From: Okapia johnstoni
Lineage: Eukaryota; Chordata; Mammalia; Artiodactyla; Giraffidae
Assembly: GCA_024291935.2 (NCBI GenBank)
Contig: CM044306.1
Location: 3,296,501-3,360,500, forward strand
Length of the DNA: 64,000 nucleotides
Direction of reading: 5' to 3'
A program made the position numbers and the translations under genes. Positions 21,452 to 32,163 of the stretch are shown here, piece by piece. Under the pieces are notes generated by a model, which saw only the letters and a list, made by a program, of their open reading frames with translations, had not been told where the DNA came from and ran no database searches. Within the stretch, counting starts at the first letter, position 1. Every line of letters begins with the position of its first letter.

Positions 21452-21769
21452 AGTACACACCTCTGAGAGTGGTTAAAATTCAACAGCAACAACATTCTGA
21501 CAAAACTAACGCTGGCAAGGCTGAAGAGTGAGAGAAGATCTCATTTACTGTTCATTGAGAAACAAAACCAGACAGCCACTTTGGAATAGAGTCTGGCAAT
21601 TTCTTATAAAACTAAATAAAATTTTAACCTACAGTCTAGGAATCACGTGCCTGTGTAATTGCCCAACTGACTTAAAGCTTGTATCTATATAAAGCAAGCA
21701 CATGCATGGGTACAGGAGACTTCTGTACTCAGTACTGTATTGAGCAGTACATCCATACAGAGTAGTGTA

Positions 21770-21970
21770 ATGAAAGTGTTAGTCGCTAAGTTGTGTCCAA
21801 CTCATTGTGACCCCAAGGACTGTGTAGCCCACCAGGCTCCTCTGTCCATGGGATTCTCCAGGCTAGAGTACTGCAGTGGGTTGCCATTCCCTTCTCCAGG
21901 GGATCTTCCTGACCCAGGGATCGAACCCAGGCCTCCCGCATTGTAGGTAGATTTCTTACCGTCTGAGCCA
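21770..21970 (-). mobile_element. Bov-tA SINE inside L1
   Basis: From gaaagtgttagtcgctaag to cttaccgtctgagcc; B-box complement gggatcgaaccc is intact. The L1 motif atccata lies on both sides (21751-21757 and 21971-21977) and may be part of the target-site duplication. Confidence 0.93.
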
Positions 21971-22215
21971 TATCCATATAAGGGAACACTATTCAGTAAA
22001 GAAAAAGAAGATGCTATCAAACCACAGGACAGAAATGACTTTTAAATACCAATTGCTAAGTGAAGAAATCCAACCTGTAAAGGTTACACACTATATTTCC
22101 ATTTATATGATGTTCCAGAAATGACAGCTAAAAAGACACTGAGCTAATAAGTAAGTCAGACAGAGAAAGAAAAATATCCTATGATATTGCTTATATGGGG
22201 AATTAAAAAAAACAT

Positions 22216-23926
22216 AATGCAAATTTGTGTGTTCTGTTGCTTGGCCCATGGAATCCTCAGGTGGTTTCTGGGTCCCCAGGGAACAGTGTCACCCCAAGAA
22301 GACCAGCTCTGCATTTGACAAATATTTAAACAACTCTGCCTGAAACTGTACCCACTGCTGGTTCTGTCTTCTTGGCGTAGTACTGTGTGGTGGAAAAGAT
22401 GAAAATTCAGCCTCAGTTTCCTCAAGTAGGCCTTTTCCGAAGGAAGGGCTAGTAGGCTTCTCACCTCTGGGCTGCTCTGGGCTCCCAAGCTGAAGATTCC
22501 TCCTGAACATCCCCCTTCCCGCCTGCAGGCCAGGCCTTTTATTCCTGGCCGAATATGGAGGGAGGCTGGCAATCAATAAGCTGGGTCTCCATCTGCCTTT
22601 GACAGAGGAAAAGCCAGGCTGACACCAGCCAGTCTGGGATCAGCTGTTTCCCTGCCTTTGATCTCCTGTCTGAGCCCCCTGGGCGTCTGCTTGTGCTCAG
22701 ATACGGGCCCTGTCATGCTGGCCTGTCCTCCGAGGCCCATTGTAGCCATTGTGTCTGGGGAGGGGGACACCTGTCAGGGACTGGTCACAACCCCTCCTGG
22801 ACTGCGGGAAGTCTTTTTGATGCGGGCAGATGATAATGAGAGTCTAATTGAGTGATTAACTACCTCCAAGGACTCAGAGGCTTTAATGACACCTCCACAT
22901 TGGGGTCTGGGCTTCCCAGCAGGCCCCGGGTTTGTAACTGTAGGGCCATGATATTGCAATTATAAGCCTTTCCTTTAACCAGCGGGGATTTAACAAATGG
23001 ACTTGGTTAATCACAGCTAGATGGCCCTGGCATCTGACTTTGTGGCGCAAAACACGTTACAAATTCCAGCACAGGCTCGAATCAGGAATGTGGGCCATCT
23101 CAGGTCCATGGTTCCATACATAACATGAAAACTGAGTTTTGGAAGAACTGGGCAATTTAACCAAAGTCAGCTTCCATAGAGTAAAATCATCTTAAAAATA
23201 AGAACTGGTTTTTAAGAGTTGCCGTGCCTATCTGCCTAGATACACTGTCTTTAATTAACTGGGTCTGCAGCGCTTATTAATGCCATGTTAAAAGGAACCA
23301 GTCTCAGCAGGTTCTCACAGTGGGAAAGATAGCCAGGGCTTTCAATTTACAAGGTCTTATTACAAAAGTTCCCTGCTGTTTTGGTCCGTGGTCTTTCTGC
23401 CTGGGAGCAATTTAATGATCTGCTTTAGAGCAGAGAAATGGTCGGAGGGAAAATGTGTTAGTGATCAAATACCCAACGGAATTTACAATGGTAACCAGAC
23501 ACTTCCTTTCCATATCAGAGTAGAACAGGGACAATGACATCAATACATTTGATTTGAAAAACCCTAATTGAACAAATAGGTCGTCCTCTGTGAATGTTTG
23601 TTGATAACACAAGGCTAGTATTAGCACGAGGCCAACACAAACGTGACAGGTGATGGGGACAATGGAAAGGAAAAGGAAGGAAGAAAGTAGTCAAGGATAA
23701 GACTATGACTCAGACGTGAAGGTCCCTTAGTAATATATTCTTCGTTTATGCGGTATCATTTGAGAAATATGTGTAATTCCTACCATGCTTCCACTGCCTC
23801 AGTTGGGAAACAGCTCTCCACACAGCTCTTGGTGCTAGTGATGCATTCACTCCATTTTTCCTTCCTTTATTCATTCAAGAAACCGTTGATAAACGGTCAT
23901 AATTTAGCAGGCGTGATTGTACTCTG
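22216..23926. other. repeat-free block, candidate conserved regulatory DNA
   Basis: About 1.7 kb with no repeat that I recognise, next to repeat-dense DNA. Between 22640 and 23300 it is rich in homeodomain- and TCF-like strings: cctttgatct (22655), ctaattgagtgattaac, gcaattataag, ttaatcacagctag, ctttaattaactggg and gcttattaatgcc. There are open frames of 95 and 138 codons on the minus strand (22156-22576), but no known domain. The regulatory reading is inference from composition only. Confidence 0.35.
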
Positions 23927-23940
23927 TTGATCATATTTTG

Positions 23941-24149
23941 CAAGTGTTACTCACTCAGCCCACGTTCGACTCTTTGCAACCCCATTGATTGTAGCCCACC
24001 AGGCTCCTCTGTACATGGAATTCTCCAGGCAAGAATACTGGAGTGGGTAGCCATTTCCTTCTCCGGGGGATCTTCCTGACTCAGGGATTAAACTTGTTTC
24101 TCCTGCATTGCAGGCAGATTCTTCACTAGGTGAGCCACTAGGGAAGCCC
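23941..24149 (-). mobile_element. Bov-tA SINE with TSD
   Basis: Full-length reverse-complement copy ending ccactagggaagccc. Flanked by ttgatcatattttg (23927-23940) and ttattatattttcg (24150-24163), an imperfect target-site duplication. Confidence 0.93.
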
Positions 24150-24163
24150 TTATTATATTTTCG

Positions 24164-25042
24164 TTACCTTGATTTCTCAGACCTAAGATGTAAAAGGCCT
24201 GAAAAAAATCCCTGGTGGATGAACAAAGAACTTATGGACTGAAGGATGCCTAATGTGATTCCCATTGGAAGCACAGACAAAACAAATATCTACGGTACAA
24301 AGGGATTAAAAAATATAATAGAAATGTGTACACAGTACTGGGGGGCCATGGAAGAGACTTCACAGCTCTGTCTAACTGAGGTGAAGTAAGAAAACCTAGA
24401 AGGTGTGAGATTTCAGTGGAATGTGCTTTGGTGAGGGCATTGTCAGAGTGGGGAAAGTTGGAATTTGGGAGGAGCTTTGAGCATCTGCCCTTTTAAAATG
24501 CAGGTTCTAAAACATGGGAAGCTTACATTTTACAGATCAGGAAAAGGCCTTTATTTCCAAAGGAATTAGAATAAACTAAATGGCATGAGAACAATTTCAG
24601 AATCTTATATTTTCGGTCCTCACACTGTGGTTTTCCCTTCCCTCTAAAGCTTCGGCTTATCTTAGAATAACACGTTAGAATAACAGGAAGGTAGGTGAAC
24701 CAGGTGGCTGTTTACACATTGAAATTTAAGGAAACACTGAAATTTTAACTCTCCTTTCTTGTCTGGCCTACTTTCATCACTAGAATTCTTCTTTCTTCCA
24801 ATAAAAGTGAAAATGTCAGGCGTGTTCCTCCAGCAGTCCAGAATGACTTTGAAGTCTCCTCTGGTCGGGTCCTAATATCACAGTCTACTTTCTCAGATTA
24901 ACCTTTTCTGACCTTTGAACACAGCCTTGAGCCCTAAAATGTCACGCTTCTCTTCAGACCAATGGCTTCAGACTGGATCAACTAGAAACTTCCCTCATGC
25001 TCAACTCAAGAACTATGCTCTACACTCATACTATCTTTTAAA
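24164..25042. other. unique sequence
   Basis: No gene or firmly recognised repeat; some phrases near 24350-24490 resemble old mammalian repeats, but I cannot name one. Confidence 0.5.
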
Positions 25043-25445
25043 CCCTGAATACTCATTGGAAGGACTAGATTCTGAAGCTCCAATAGTTTGGCCACCTGCA
25101 TTGAGAAGATTTTAGTAAGAGTCCCAAAGCCAGACCCCTTCAAATCATAGACCTGCCGAATGAATGCACAGATAAAACTTCAGTCATGGCTGGAACTCAT
25201 GATTATTCCTCAGTCAATTACTTGCAGTTGACTCAGTGGAAAAGACTCTGATACTAGGAAAGATTGAAGGCAAAAGGAGAAGGAGGGTGGCAGGGGATGA
25301 GATGGTTAGATAGCATCAGCGACTGAAAGGACATGAGTTTGAGCAAACTCCAGGAGACAGTGAAAGACAGGGAAGCCTGGCGGGCTGCAGTCCGTGGGGT
25401 CACAAAGAGTCGAACACGACTGAGTGACTGGACAACAACAACAAA
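25043..25445 (+). mobile_element. BovB 3' end split by 128-base filler
   Basis: The left part (25043-25099) reads ccctgaatactcattggaag to ggccacctg. The right part (25228-25445) resumes with ttgactcagtggaaaagac and ends gagtcgaacacgactgagtg with an (aac)n tail. The expected dozen bases between them are replaced by about 128 bases (25100-25227) that I do not recognise as BovB or any other repeat. Confidence 0.88.
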
Positions 25446-26680
25446 GGGTAGATGTGGGCCATTGAGATGTCAAACTTGCTGAGTTCATTCAACTATGCAT
25501 TGTCAGACCTTTGTCTGAAATGCTTAATAAGCATTATACACTACGTAAGACAGAAAATACGGAGAAGAAACACTTCTTCTCCACAAGAACAGACATTGCG
25601 AACTTTTTGCTGGAGAATGAGTATCTCTAACATGTTTGGATGAACTAGACCACTTGGGAATTCAACTCATGAAAATACAGCAAAGCGCTAAACACTGGCT
25701 GGTCACTTACAATGAAGTGTAAGCATTTCTCCCGGGATAGAGAAGCTGAAGTCCACCAGCAAGGTTGCCACTAATCTGGGTCAGGTCCGATCGCAATATG
25801 GCGGAATGTGGTTTGCTTTATTTGGCTGGAAGCATTTCTCTGTAACCTGAGGATTCATTAGTTTGAAATGCTGGCCTTATGCCTCTTTCCAAGGCCATTT
25901 TAGATGCAAATTGTACCCCAGACATCATTTTTAAGTGACAGGAAAAATCTCTGGAGATAACAAGAATCAGTCTGAGAAATTTATGGACCCGTTGCATTTT
26001 CTAATCCTTCTTGATGAATAACTCAGTTTCCAGCCAGGGTTTGAACTTGAGAGTTGATAAAGCATCAGTTTAAGCTGCTGGCTACTAAATCAACCTAAGC
26101 AATGGCTTAATCAGCCTTTCTACTCCCTCCACTACCTTCCCACAGAATTCCATCAGATTTCTCCTGAGCCAGGGCAGCAAGAGACGGACACCATGCAGGC
26201 CATTTGTAGCCGTTAGTTAGCGTGGGGAGAGAGTGTGGGCTGCCAGCGTGATTAAGGACCACTATGGAGGGCAGTGGTGCTCTTCAGAGCAAGACTGAAA
26301 ACCTTGACCTGGAGACTGCTGCAATTTAGAGAGGAGGAGTAGCATGACAAATGGGGAGGAGACAGCTAAGGACTTTGATCATTTATAGAGAAAGTGCCTT
26401 TGGTGATACTGTGTCCTTAGCTGGTTTTCTAACCCATAATAGGAATAAATGCCTAGGCTAAAAACAACGCAGATTGGAGGGACAGTTTATAGACCCTTTG
26501 GAGAGGGGGAAAAACAGGAGGGTAGGGTAGGTCCTTTTTAGTTAGGACCTAACTAAAGGACCTAGTTTTAGGTAGGACCTCTGGAGAGGTCCAGAATTAT
26601 CATCTTCTCCTGGGTAAACTGAGAAAAGTTTCCACTTTTCTGAAGTCAAAATTTTGGCATATAGATTTAAGCATAGGTTT
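25446..26680. other. unique sequence with short palindrome
   Basis: No gene or recognised repeat. It includes the palindrome at 26529-26563 given separately. Confidence 0.5.
26529..26563. repeat. 35-base near-perfect palindrome
   Basis: aggtcctttttagttagg followed directly by acctaactaaaggacct. The arms match except for two extra T in the left arm. Further aggacct units follow at 26574-26580, so the region is a cluster of the same short motif. Confidence 0.9.
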
Positions 26681-26880
26681 GGCTTCCCAGGTGGCTCAGT
26701 GGTAAAGAATCCACCTCCCAATACAGGAGATGTGAATTTCACTCCTGGGTCTGGAAGATCCCCTGGAGAAGGAAATGGCAACCCACTCCAGTATTCTTGT
26801 CTGAAAAGCTCCACGGACAAGAGAAGCCTGGTGGGCTGCAGTCCAACGGGTCACAAAGGGTCAAACATGACAGAGCACAC
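26681..26880 (+). mobile_element. Bov-tA SINE, full length
   Basis: ggcttcccaggtggctcag head, decayed B box (gaatttcactcctgg), and body to catgacagagcacac. The internal promoter is therefore probably dead. Confidence 0.92.
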
Positions 26881-26972
26881 ACACCTGATATGTTTTATAG
26901 AGAAATCTCTGTTGCCAGTGACTGGTGACCCAGTAGGGAAGTTTGGCATATTAAAATTGTGTTGTCTATAAA

Positions 26973-27160
26973 CATGTTCAGTTGCTCATCACGTCACACT
27001 CCTTTGCAACCCCATGGACTGTAGCCCACCAGGCTCCTCTTGTCCATAGAATTTTTCAGGCAAGAATATTGGACTGAACTGCCATTTCCTTCTCCAGGGT
27101 CTTCCTGACTCAGGGATTGAACCAGCATCTCTTGAGTCTCCTGCATGGGCCACCTGAGAA
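26973..27160 (-). mobile_element. Bov-tA SINE
   Basis: From gttcagttgctcatcacg to gcatgggccacctgag, with a deletion in the tRNA-like head (no gattctttaccac segment). Confidence 0.88.
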
Positions 27161-27564
27161 TAAGTATGTATTTTAAATATAATTGAAAAAAAAAAGAGTG
27201 TGTGTCGTGTTCAACTGAGCAGGTGTCTTTTTGCACCCATAGTCATGAAGAAGCATGGACCTACTCTGGCTCTTCTGATGCTGTGTGTGGGTAAATTGAC
27301 ATTAATGAGTTTGCACTCACTTTCTACGCCAGATTCTAGAAGAACATGGAGATGAAGGCTGGCTGAGCTTGAGAGATGGGTCACTGTGACGAGATCCACA
27401 TCTTGGGGTTCGAGGTGTGGGTTTCTCAATCTTGTTTCTTAGTATATGAGTGGTTGTCAGGAAAAGTCTGTTAGTGAAGAGCAGGCATGGTTAACTACTT
27501 AACTCGGCAGAAATCCACCACGAGGGGAGAGGAAATCTGCTTTTTAGAGAGGATCAGTGTTTCC
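27161..27564. other. unique sequence
   Basis: No gene or recognised repeat. Confidence 0.5.
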
Positions 27565-27577
27565 ATACATCCTCTAT

Positions 27578-27757
27578 CATGCTCCGTGACCCCCGCCAAG
27601 CTCCTCTGTCTGTGGGATTTTCCAGGCAAGAACACTGGAGTGGGCTGTCATTTCCTACTCCAGGGGATCTTCCAGACCCAGGGACGGAACCCTCATCTCT
27701 TGTGTCTCCTGCATTGGCAGGCAGGTTCTTTACCACTGTGCCAGCTGGAAAGCCCCT
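27578..27757 (-). mobile_element. Bov-tA SINE with TSD
   Basis: Lacks its extreme 3' end; runs from catgctccgtgacccc to ccagctggaaagccc. Flanked by atacatcctctat (27565-27577) and ctacatcctcttt (27758-27770). Confidence 0.9.
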
Positions 27758-27770
27758 CTACATCCTCTTT

Positions 27771-29350
27771 AGGAGGTATTTTTGGTTTCCTAAGCCTTGC
27801 TACCAAAGTGTGATCCATGGCCCAGTGGGACCAGGACCCTCTGGGAGCTTTCCAAAAATGCACAGTCTTAGGTCTCTTCTTACTAAAGAAAAGCCTGCAA
27901 CCTAACAGGTTTTCAAGGGACCCATTTGGGTCTTACAGCTTGAGAAGCACTGTGCTGAAAGAAAGCTCCAGACGTAAGTAATGTTTTTCTTCCTCAGGGG
28001 TCAGCCCCAGGTCTGTGGCCAAATCCACCTCCTTGGAAGAGAAACAGACTATATTGTCATTTAAATTTTTCAAAGCACCTCTCCTTTGTCCGAGGCAGAC
28101 CTTGTGTTTTTAACTGATTCAGGGGAACTGAGGCCTTTTTCCTCCTTGCTGCCTCTGTCCCTCCCTCTTGCCTCCTTTCCTCCCCACGCGCATTTCTCTT
28201 TCTCCCTCTTCCCCTCACTCCCCTCTCTTCTCTGCCTCCCTCTCTTCTTCCCTCTCTCTCCTTCAAATCCATCAGTCCACACACCTTAAGTATTTCTGTG
28301 TGAAGACATCACTGAGTTCTCGCACAGGTCCAAGAACCTCTATGGAAGTCCAGGGCTGGGAATCTGTGTCGGCAGGCAGGAATGTGACATTTCACTGGCC
28401 GAATGGGTAATAAATGCCGGCGTTGACCCTTCCCTGGACAGTGTCCTCAAGTCTCCACTAACCAAAACTAAAGCGATGGGTCTGTCATAGAAAAGTATAC
28501 ACTTTTTCACCACCGAAAATTTAACATTTTTGTTTAGGTTGTATTAAGATTTCCCTCAGTGGACTTACAAAAGCAAAACTTACTTCTCATCTTTTTTGGG
28601 GGGAATATACTTAACTATATACAAAGAACTTTGTGGCCAGGTGTAAGTTTGTTTAATAAACCAAAAACTCGCTCTAAACCTAAGTTCCTTTTTTTAGCAG
28701 GTTTAAAATAAATTACTGAATAAAGAAATATTTACTTTTAGCCAACTGCTATACGGAGAGAGAAATATATAATATGTTTTTCTAGTAATAATTTTTGCAT
28801 TTTCAGGTATACATTTAGATCTGTACTGTTTCATTTCAAACTCAGGGAAAAATCTGTGATTACAGATATGAAGTGGTTTCTCTGAAGCTTTAAAAAATAT
28901 TTTCTTCCAAACTATTTTACACATCTAAATTTAGAGAGTAAAATGATCAAAACTTTCCATTTGATGGCAAAGGGGAAACACTTCAGTATAAAGCAATGCG
29001 AATTAGATATACTCAGAGTCAAACTGATTTCTGAATAGCAGTAAACAACAGTCATTACTAACGAAAACAAGGTCAGGATAAAGAAAGTATTGTAATCTGA
29101 AGTTCTACTAGTATTATGTTCTATGGTGTTAGAATAACAACAGTGTTCTTGGACGTGAAATAATCCTATAGGTTCTAGAGATGACTGAATTTAATAAAAT
29201 CTAGAAGGAAGAAGTAGACCATCTCTCAGTTTCTGCATATTAGTTCATTTACGTTTTCTCTATGATAAATGTCACAGGAACAGATCTAGAATGAGAAGTG
29301 CCCATGTGTGGTGAAATGGCAGTTCATACAAGTTTTGTTTATGTCATGTC
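27771..29350. other. unique sequence with polypyrimidine tract
   Basis: No gene or recognised repeat in 1.6 kb. It contains the C/T tract given next; its translation yields the arginine/glutamate-rich minus-strand frames at 28057-28284, which I reject as genes. Confidence 0.5.
28193..28264. repeat. polypyrimidine tract (plus strand)
   Basis: 72 bases of C and T with only one A and one G, within a longer C/T-rich stretch that begins near 28137. Such tracts can form triplex (H-)DNA. Confidence 0.85.
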
Positions 29351-29537
29351 TCTATCTATCTATCTACCTATCTATCTACCTACCTACCTACCTATCTATC
29401 TACCTATCTATCTACCTACCTACCTATCTATCTATCTATCTGTCTCTATCTACCTATCTATCTACCTACCTACCTACCTATCTATCTACCTATCTATCTA
29501 CCTACCTACCTATCTATCTATCTATCTATCTATCTAC

Positions 29538-29572
<35 letters not shown>

Positions 29573-30005
29573 CCTACCTACCTACCTACCTACCTACCTA
29601 CCTATCTATCTATCTACCTACCTACCTATCTATCTATCTACCTATCTATCTATCTACCTATCTATCTACCTACCTACCTACCTATCTATCTACCTATCTA
29701 TCTATCTATCTATCTACCTACCTACCTATCTATCTATCTACCTACCTACCTACCTATCTATCTACCTATCTATCTATCTACCTATCTATCTACCTACCTA
29801 CCTACCTATCTATCTACCTATCTATCTATCTACCTATCTATCTACCTACCTACCTACCTACCTATCTATCTACCTATCTATCTATCTACCTATCTATCTA
29901 CCTACCTACCTACCTATCTATCTACCTATCTATCTATCTACCTATCTATCTATCTACCTATCTATCTACCTACCTACCTACCTATATATCTACCTATCTA
30001 TCTAC

Positions 30006-30059
<54 letters not shown>
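29351..30059. repeat. (TCTA/CCTA)n microsatellite, 0.7 kb
   Basis: About 177 tetranucleotide units, alternating TCTA and CCTA, with three small breaks (a tctgtc near 29440, a tata at 29985, and the end at the SINE). From 29741 to 29968 the units follow a higher-order order of 13 (4 CCTA, 2 TCTA, 1 CCTA, 3 TCTA, 1 CCTA, 2 TCTA), 52 bases, repeated four times with small changes. The right end (30009-30059) is pure TCTA. Translation gives Tyr-Leu-Ser-Ile/Tyr-Leu-Pro-Thr frames, not a gene. Confidence 0.97.
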
Positions 30060-30254
30060 GGGCTTCCCTGGTGGCTCAGCTCGTATAGAATCCGCCTGCA
30101 GTGCGGGAGACCTGGGTTCGATCCCTGGGTTGGGAAAATCCCCTGGATAAGGGAAAGGCTACCCACCCCAGTATTCTGGCCTGGAGAACTCCATGGACTG
30201 TATAGTCCATGGGGTCACAAAGAGTCGGACACGACTGAGTGACTTCCACTTTCC
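30060..30254 (+). mobile_element. Bov-tA SINE inside the microsatellite
   Basis: gggcttccctggtggctcag head, intact B box gggttcgatccctggg, and end gactgagtgacttccac. The same TCTA repeat lies on both sides (30009-30059 and 30255-30285), so it inserted within the array. Confidence 0.95.
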
Positions 30255-30285
<31 letters not shown>

Positions 30286-30300
30286 GTCATCTATTTATTT
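30255..30300. repeat. (TCTA)n, right part of the split array
   Basis: Pure TCTA units to 30285, then tgtcatctatttattt decay. Confidence 0.93.
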
Positions 30301-30441
30301 CTAGGAGCCACAATTAGGTTACATTAGTCGCCTGGAAATAAAATTGACTGTATGTTTTTGTGTGTACAAGTATATTGCCACAAAGGAAACTTGCTTGTTG
30401 ATCGGTATTATGCGCTTAAATAAACTAAACTAGGAGAAAAT

Positions 30442-30552
30442 GGGCTTCCCAGGTGGGCTTCCCAGTATTCTTGCCTGGAAAATCTCAGGGACAGAGGATT
30501 CTGGAGGGCTACAGTTCACTGTGTCGCAAAGAGTCAAACACAACTGAGCGCA
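30442..30552 (+). mobile_element. Bov-tA SINE with large internal deletion
   Basis: gggcttcccaggt at 30442 is followed at once by a second gggcttccc that joins agtattcttgcctgg (30463). The whole tRNA-like arm and first half of the body are missing. The 3' end (gagtcaaacacaactgagcg) is present and runs into (CA)n. Confidence 0.85.
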
Positions 30553-30554
30553 TA

Positions 30555-30599
<45 letters not shown>
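30553..30599. repeat. (CA)n microsatellite
   Basis: catacacacatacacacaca, then pure CA to 30599. It grows directly from the SINE 3' tail. Confidence 0.95.
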
Positions 30600-30602
<3 letters not shown>

Positions 30603-31906
30603 AAAATAGCTAATGAAGATCATTTACGATTATTGGGCTGCTTCCTCTACATATAGTATTAATTTTAAAATTATTGTTTATGTTAAATTACATAATCAGT
30701 AAAGTTCACTGGAGAACATTCTACAATATGGAAGTGTTGTACTCTCTAGATTCAGAAGTATGGCTATAAAGATAAATTGCTGACTTTAGAAAGTTACTTT
30801 GAGAAAGGGAGACAGAAAGAAAGAGAGGGAAGGGAGAGACATGGATTTGAGTGGAACAGAGATCCACGGATTCAGTGTTATCAAATATCATCTAAGAGTT
30901 CATGTTTCCTCCTTATCCCCAAATGCCTCTGCTACTCCAAAACTTCACCAAGCCCAATCTTTAAATTTCTAACCAACAGGGTAATTAGGCTGCTTTTCCC
31001 TAAGAAATGTTAATAAGGAAACAGATATTAATACCCCAAACTGACAGAAGTCCTTTCACAAATTAAAGCGATGGGAGCAATCCATCAGCAGAGGAAAAGC
31101 TGTGAAAATAAACAGAAGTGGAATATTCAGATTTCAGTTGTTGGAGTGAGGAGCGACGACTTTGGAAAATTCTAGAACACTGAATTTTACTAGGACTTGT
31201 GAATTCAGCTAGAAATCCAGAATTAGGGACCCAGGGCTAACAGGAAGGTTTACAAGCTTCTGGATATTGGGAAGCAGGGCACGCTGGAGGCAAGGTTGCC
31301 TCATCCAGGACCGTGCTGTTGCTTCTGTGTCAGGAACACACGGGAGGAAAAGTGCAGTTGATGAAATGGTTGTGGAACAACCCGGCTCATAGCTTTTTGA
31401 AATAGAGGATTCATGCGCCACCTTTTAGTCATTTCTGGCAAATATGAATAATCCCATAGAGAGTACACAAAGTAATAAATGTTATGAAGGACTGGCTGGT
31501 GATTGCGGTTGGTCTGTGTGATGCTGGCAGCCCAGCGGCCCCACCTGGAAGTGCTCCCTGAGCAGCTACGCCTCCCTCGGCTGCCGCCCACCCCAGGGCG
31601 GCTCCTGCCTGCTGCCCACGACTCAGAAGCACTTCCGGGGCACCAGAGATCGCAGGAAGCACTTCCTGCTCCAGAGATGCTCTGCGCTAGTCTGGCGGCT
31701 TCAGGAGAGTCGGCCCAAGACACAGTGGTGTTCTTTGTATCTTGACCCCTCTTCAGAGTCTCTTCTTCATTAAAGGGTGACTTCCTTGCTTGAGAAAGTA
31801 TATCCCAGAGGCAAAGGGTGTAACAGGAGTAAATTGCATGGTTTTGTTGCTTGCTTCTTATTGTTTTCTTTTGTTTTAATGAGATAGTTGCAAGTACAAA
31901 GTTGAA
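30600..31906. other. unique sequence, GC-rich part near 31.5-31.7 kb
   Basis: AT-rich to 31470, then a GC-rich block (31500-31740, about 12 CpG). That block has open frames on both strands: 140 codons minus at 31301-31723 and 80 codons plus at 31503-31745. It also contains three ACTTCC/GGAAGT strings. No known domain or splice structure. Confidence 0.45.
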
Positions 31907-31966
31907 CCCTGCAATGGAGAGTGTGCCATACTATGTCATGGGATAAAAGGGTTCATGAGGAACAGT
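31907..31966 (-). repeat. non-SINE tail shared with 33.3 kb copy
   Basis: ccctgcaatggagag at the left and gttcatgaggaacag at the right, with catgggataaaa between. The same roughly 55-base segment adjoins the SINE at 33369, with about ten differences. It sits on the 3' side of both minus-strand SINEs. Confidence 0.85.
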
Positions 31967-32163
31967 GGGTCAGTCGTGTCAGACTCTTTGCGCCTCCATG
32001 GACGGTAGCCCACCAGGCTCCTCTGTCCATGGGACTTCCCAGGCAAGAATACTGGAGTGGGTTGCCATTTCCTTCTCCAGGGGATCTTCCTGACCCAGGG
32101 ATCGAACCCAAGTCCCCTGCACTGGCAGGTGAATTTTTTTTACCACCGAGCCACCAGGGAAGC
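31967..32163 (-). mobile_element. Bov-tA SINE, full length
   Basis: ggtcagtcgtgtcagactc to gagccaccagggaagc; intact B-box complement gggatcgaaccc. An 8-T run (32137-32144) replaces the usual cttt before accacc. Confidence 0.93.

Larger units (their letters stand above)
20860..22215 (+). mobile_element. L1 LINE, ORF2 end and 3' UTR, interrupted
   Basis: L1 sense order: cttctggtttgtgaattat, ctcaacaataagaaaag, aaaatgggccaaagattgg, aaaatgcaaattaaaataca. After a SINE: ggctgaagagtgagagaag and ccactttggaatagagtctg. After a second SINE: ggaacactattcagtaaag, and the end gatattgcttatatgggg. Old and riddled with stops, so it cannot code. It also contains an A-rich tail-only insertion at 20999-21047. 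Confidence 0.85.

Noticed and set aside
28057..28284. Arg/Glu-rich minus-strand frames of 70-75 codons
   Set aside because: Translation of the polypyrimidine tract.
29351..30059. CRISPR array
   Set aside because: Tetranucleotide repeat without unique spacers, in ruminant DNA.
29298..30242. Open frames of 314 and 280 codons rich in Tyr-Leu-Ser-Ile and Tyr-Leu-Pro-Thr
   Set aside because: They are translations of the (TCTA/CCTA)n array, which has no stop in these frames by composition, plus the SINE at its end.
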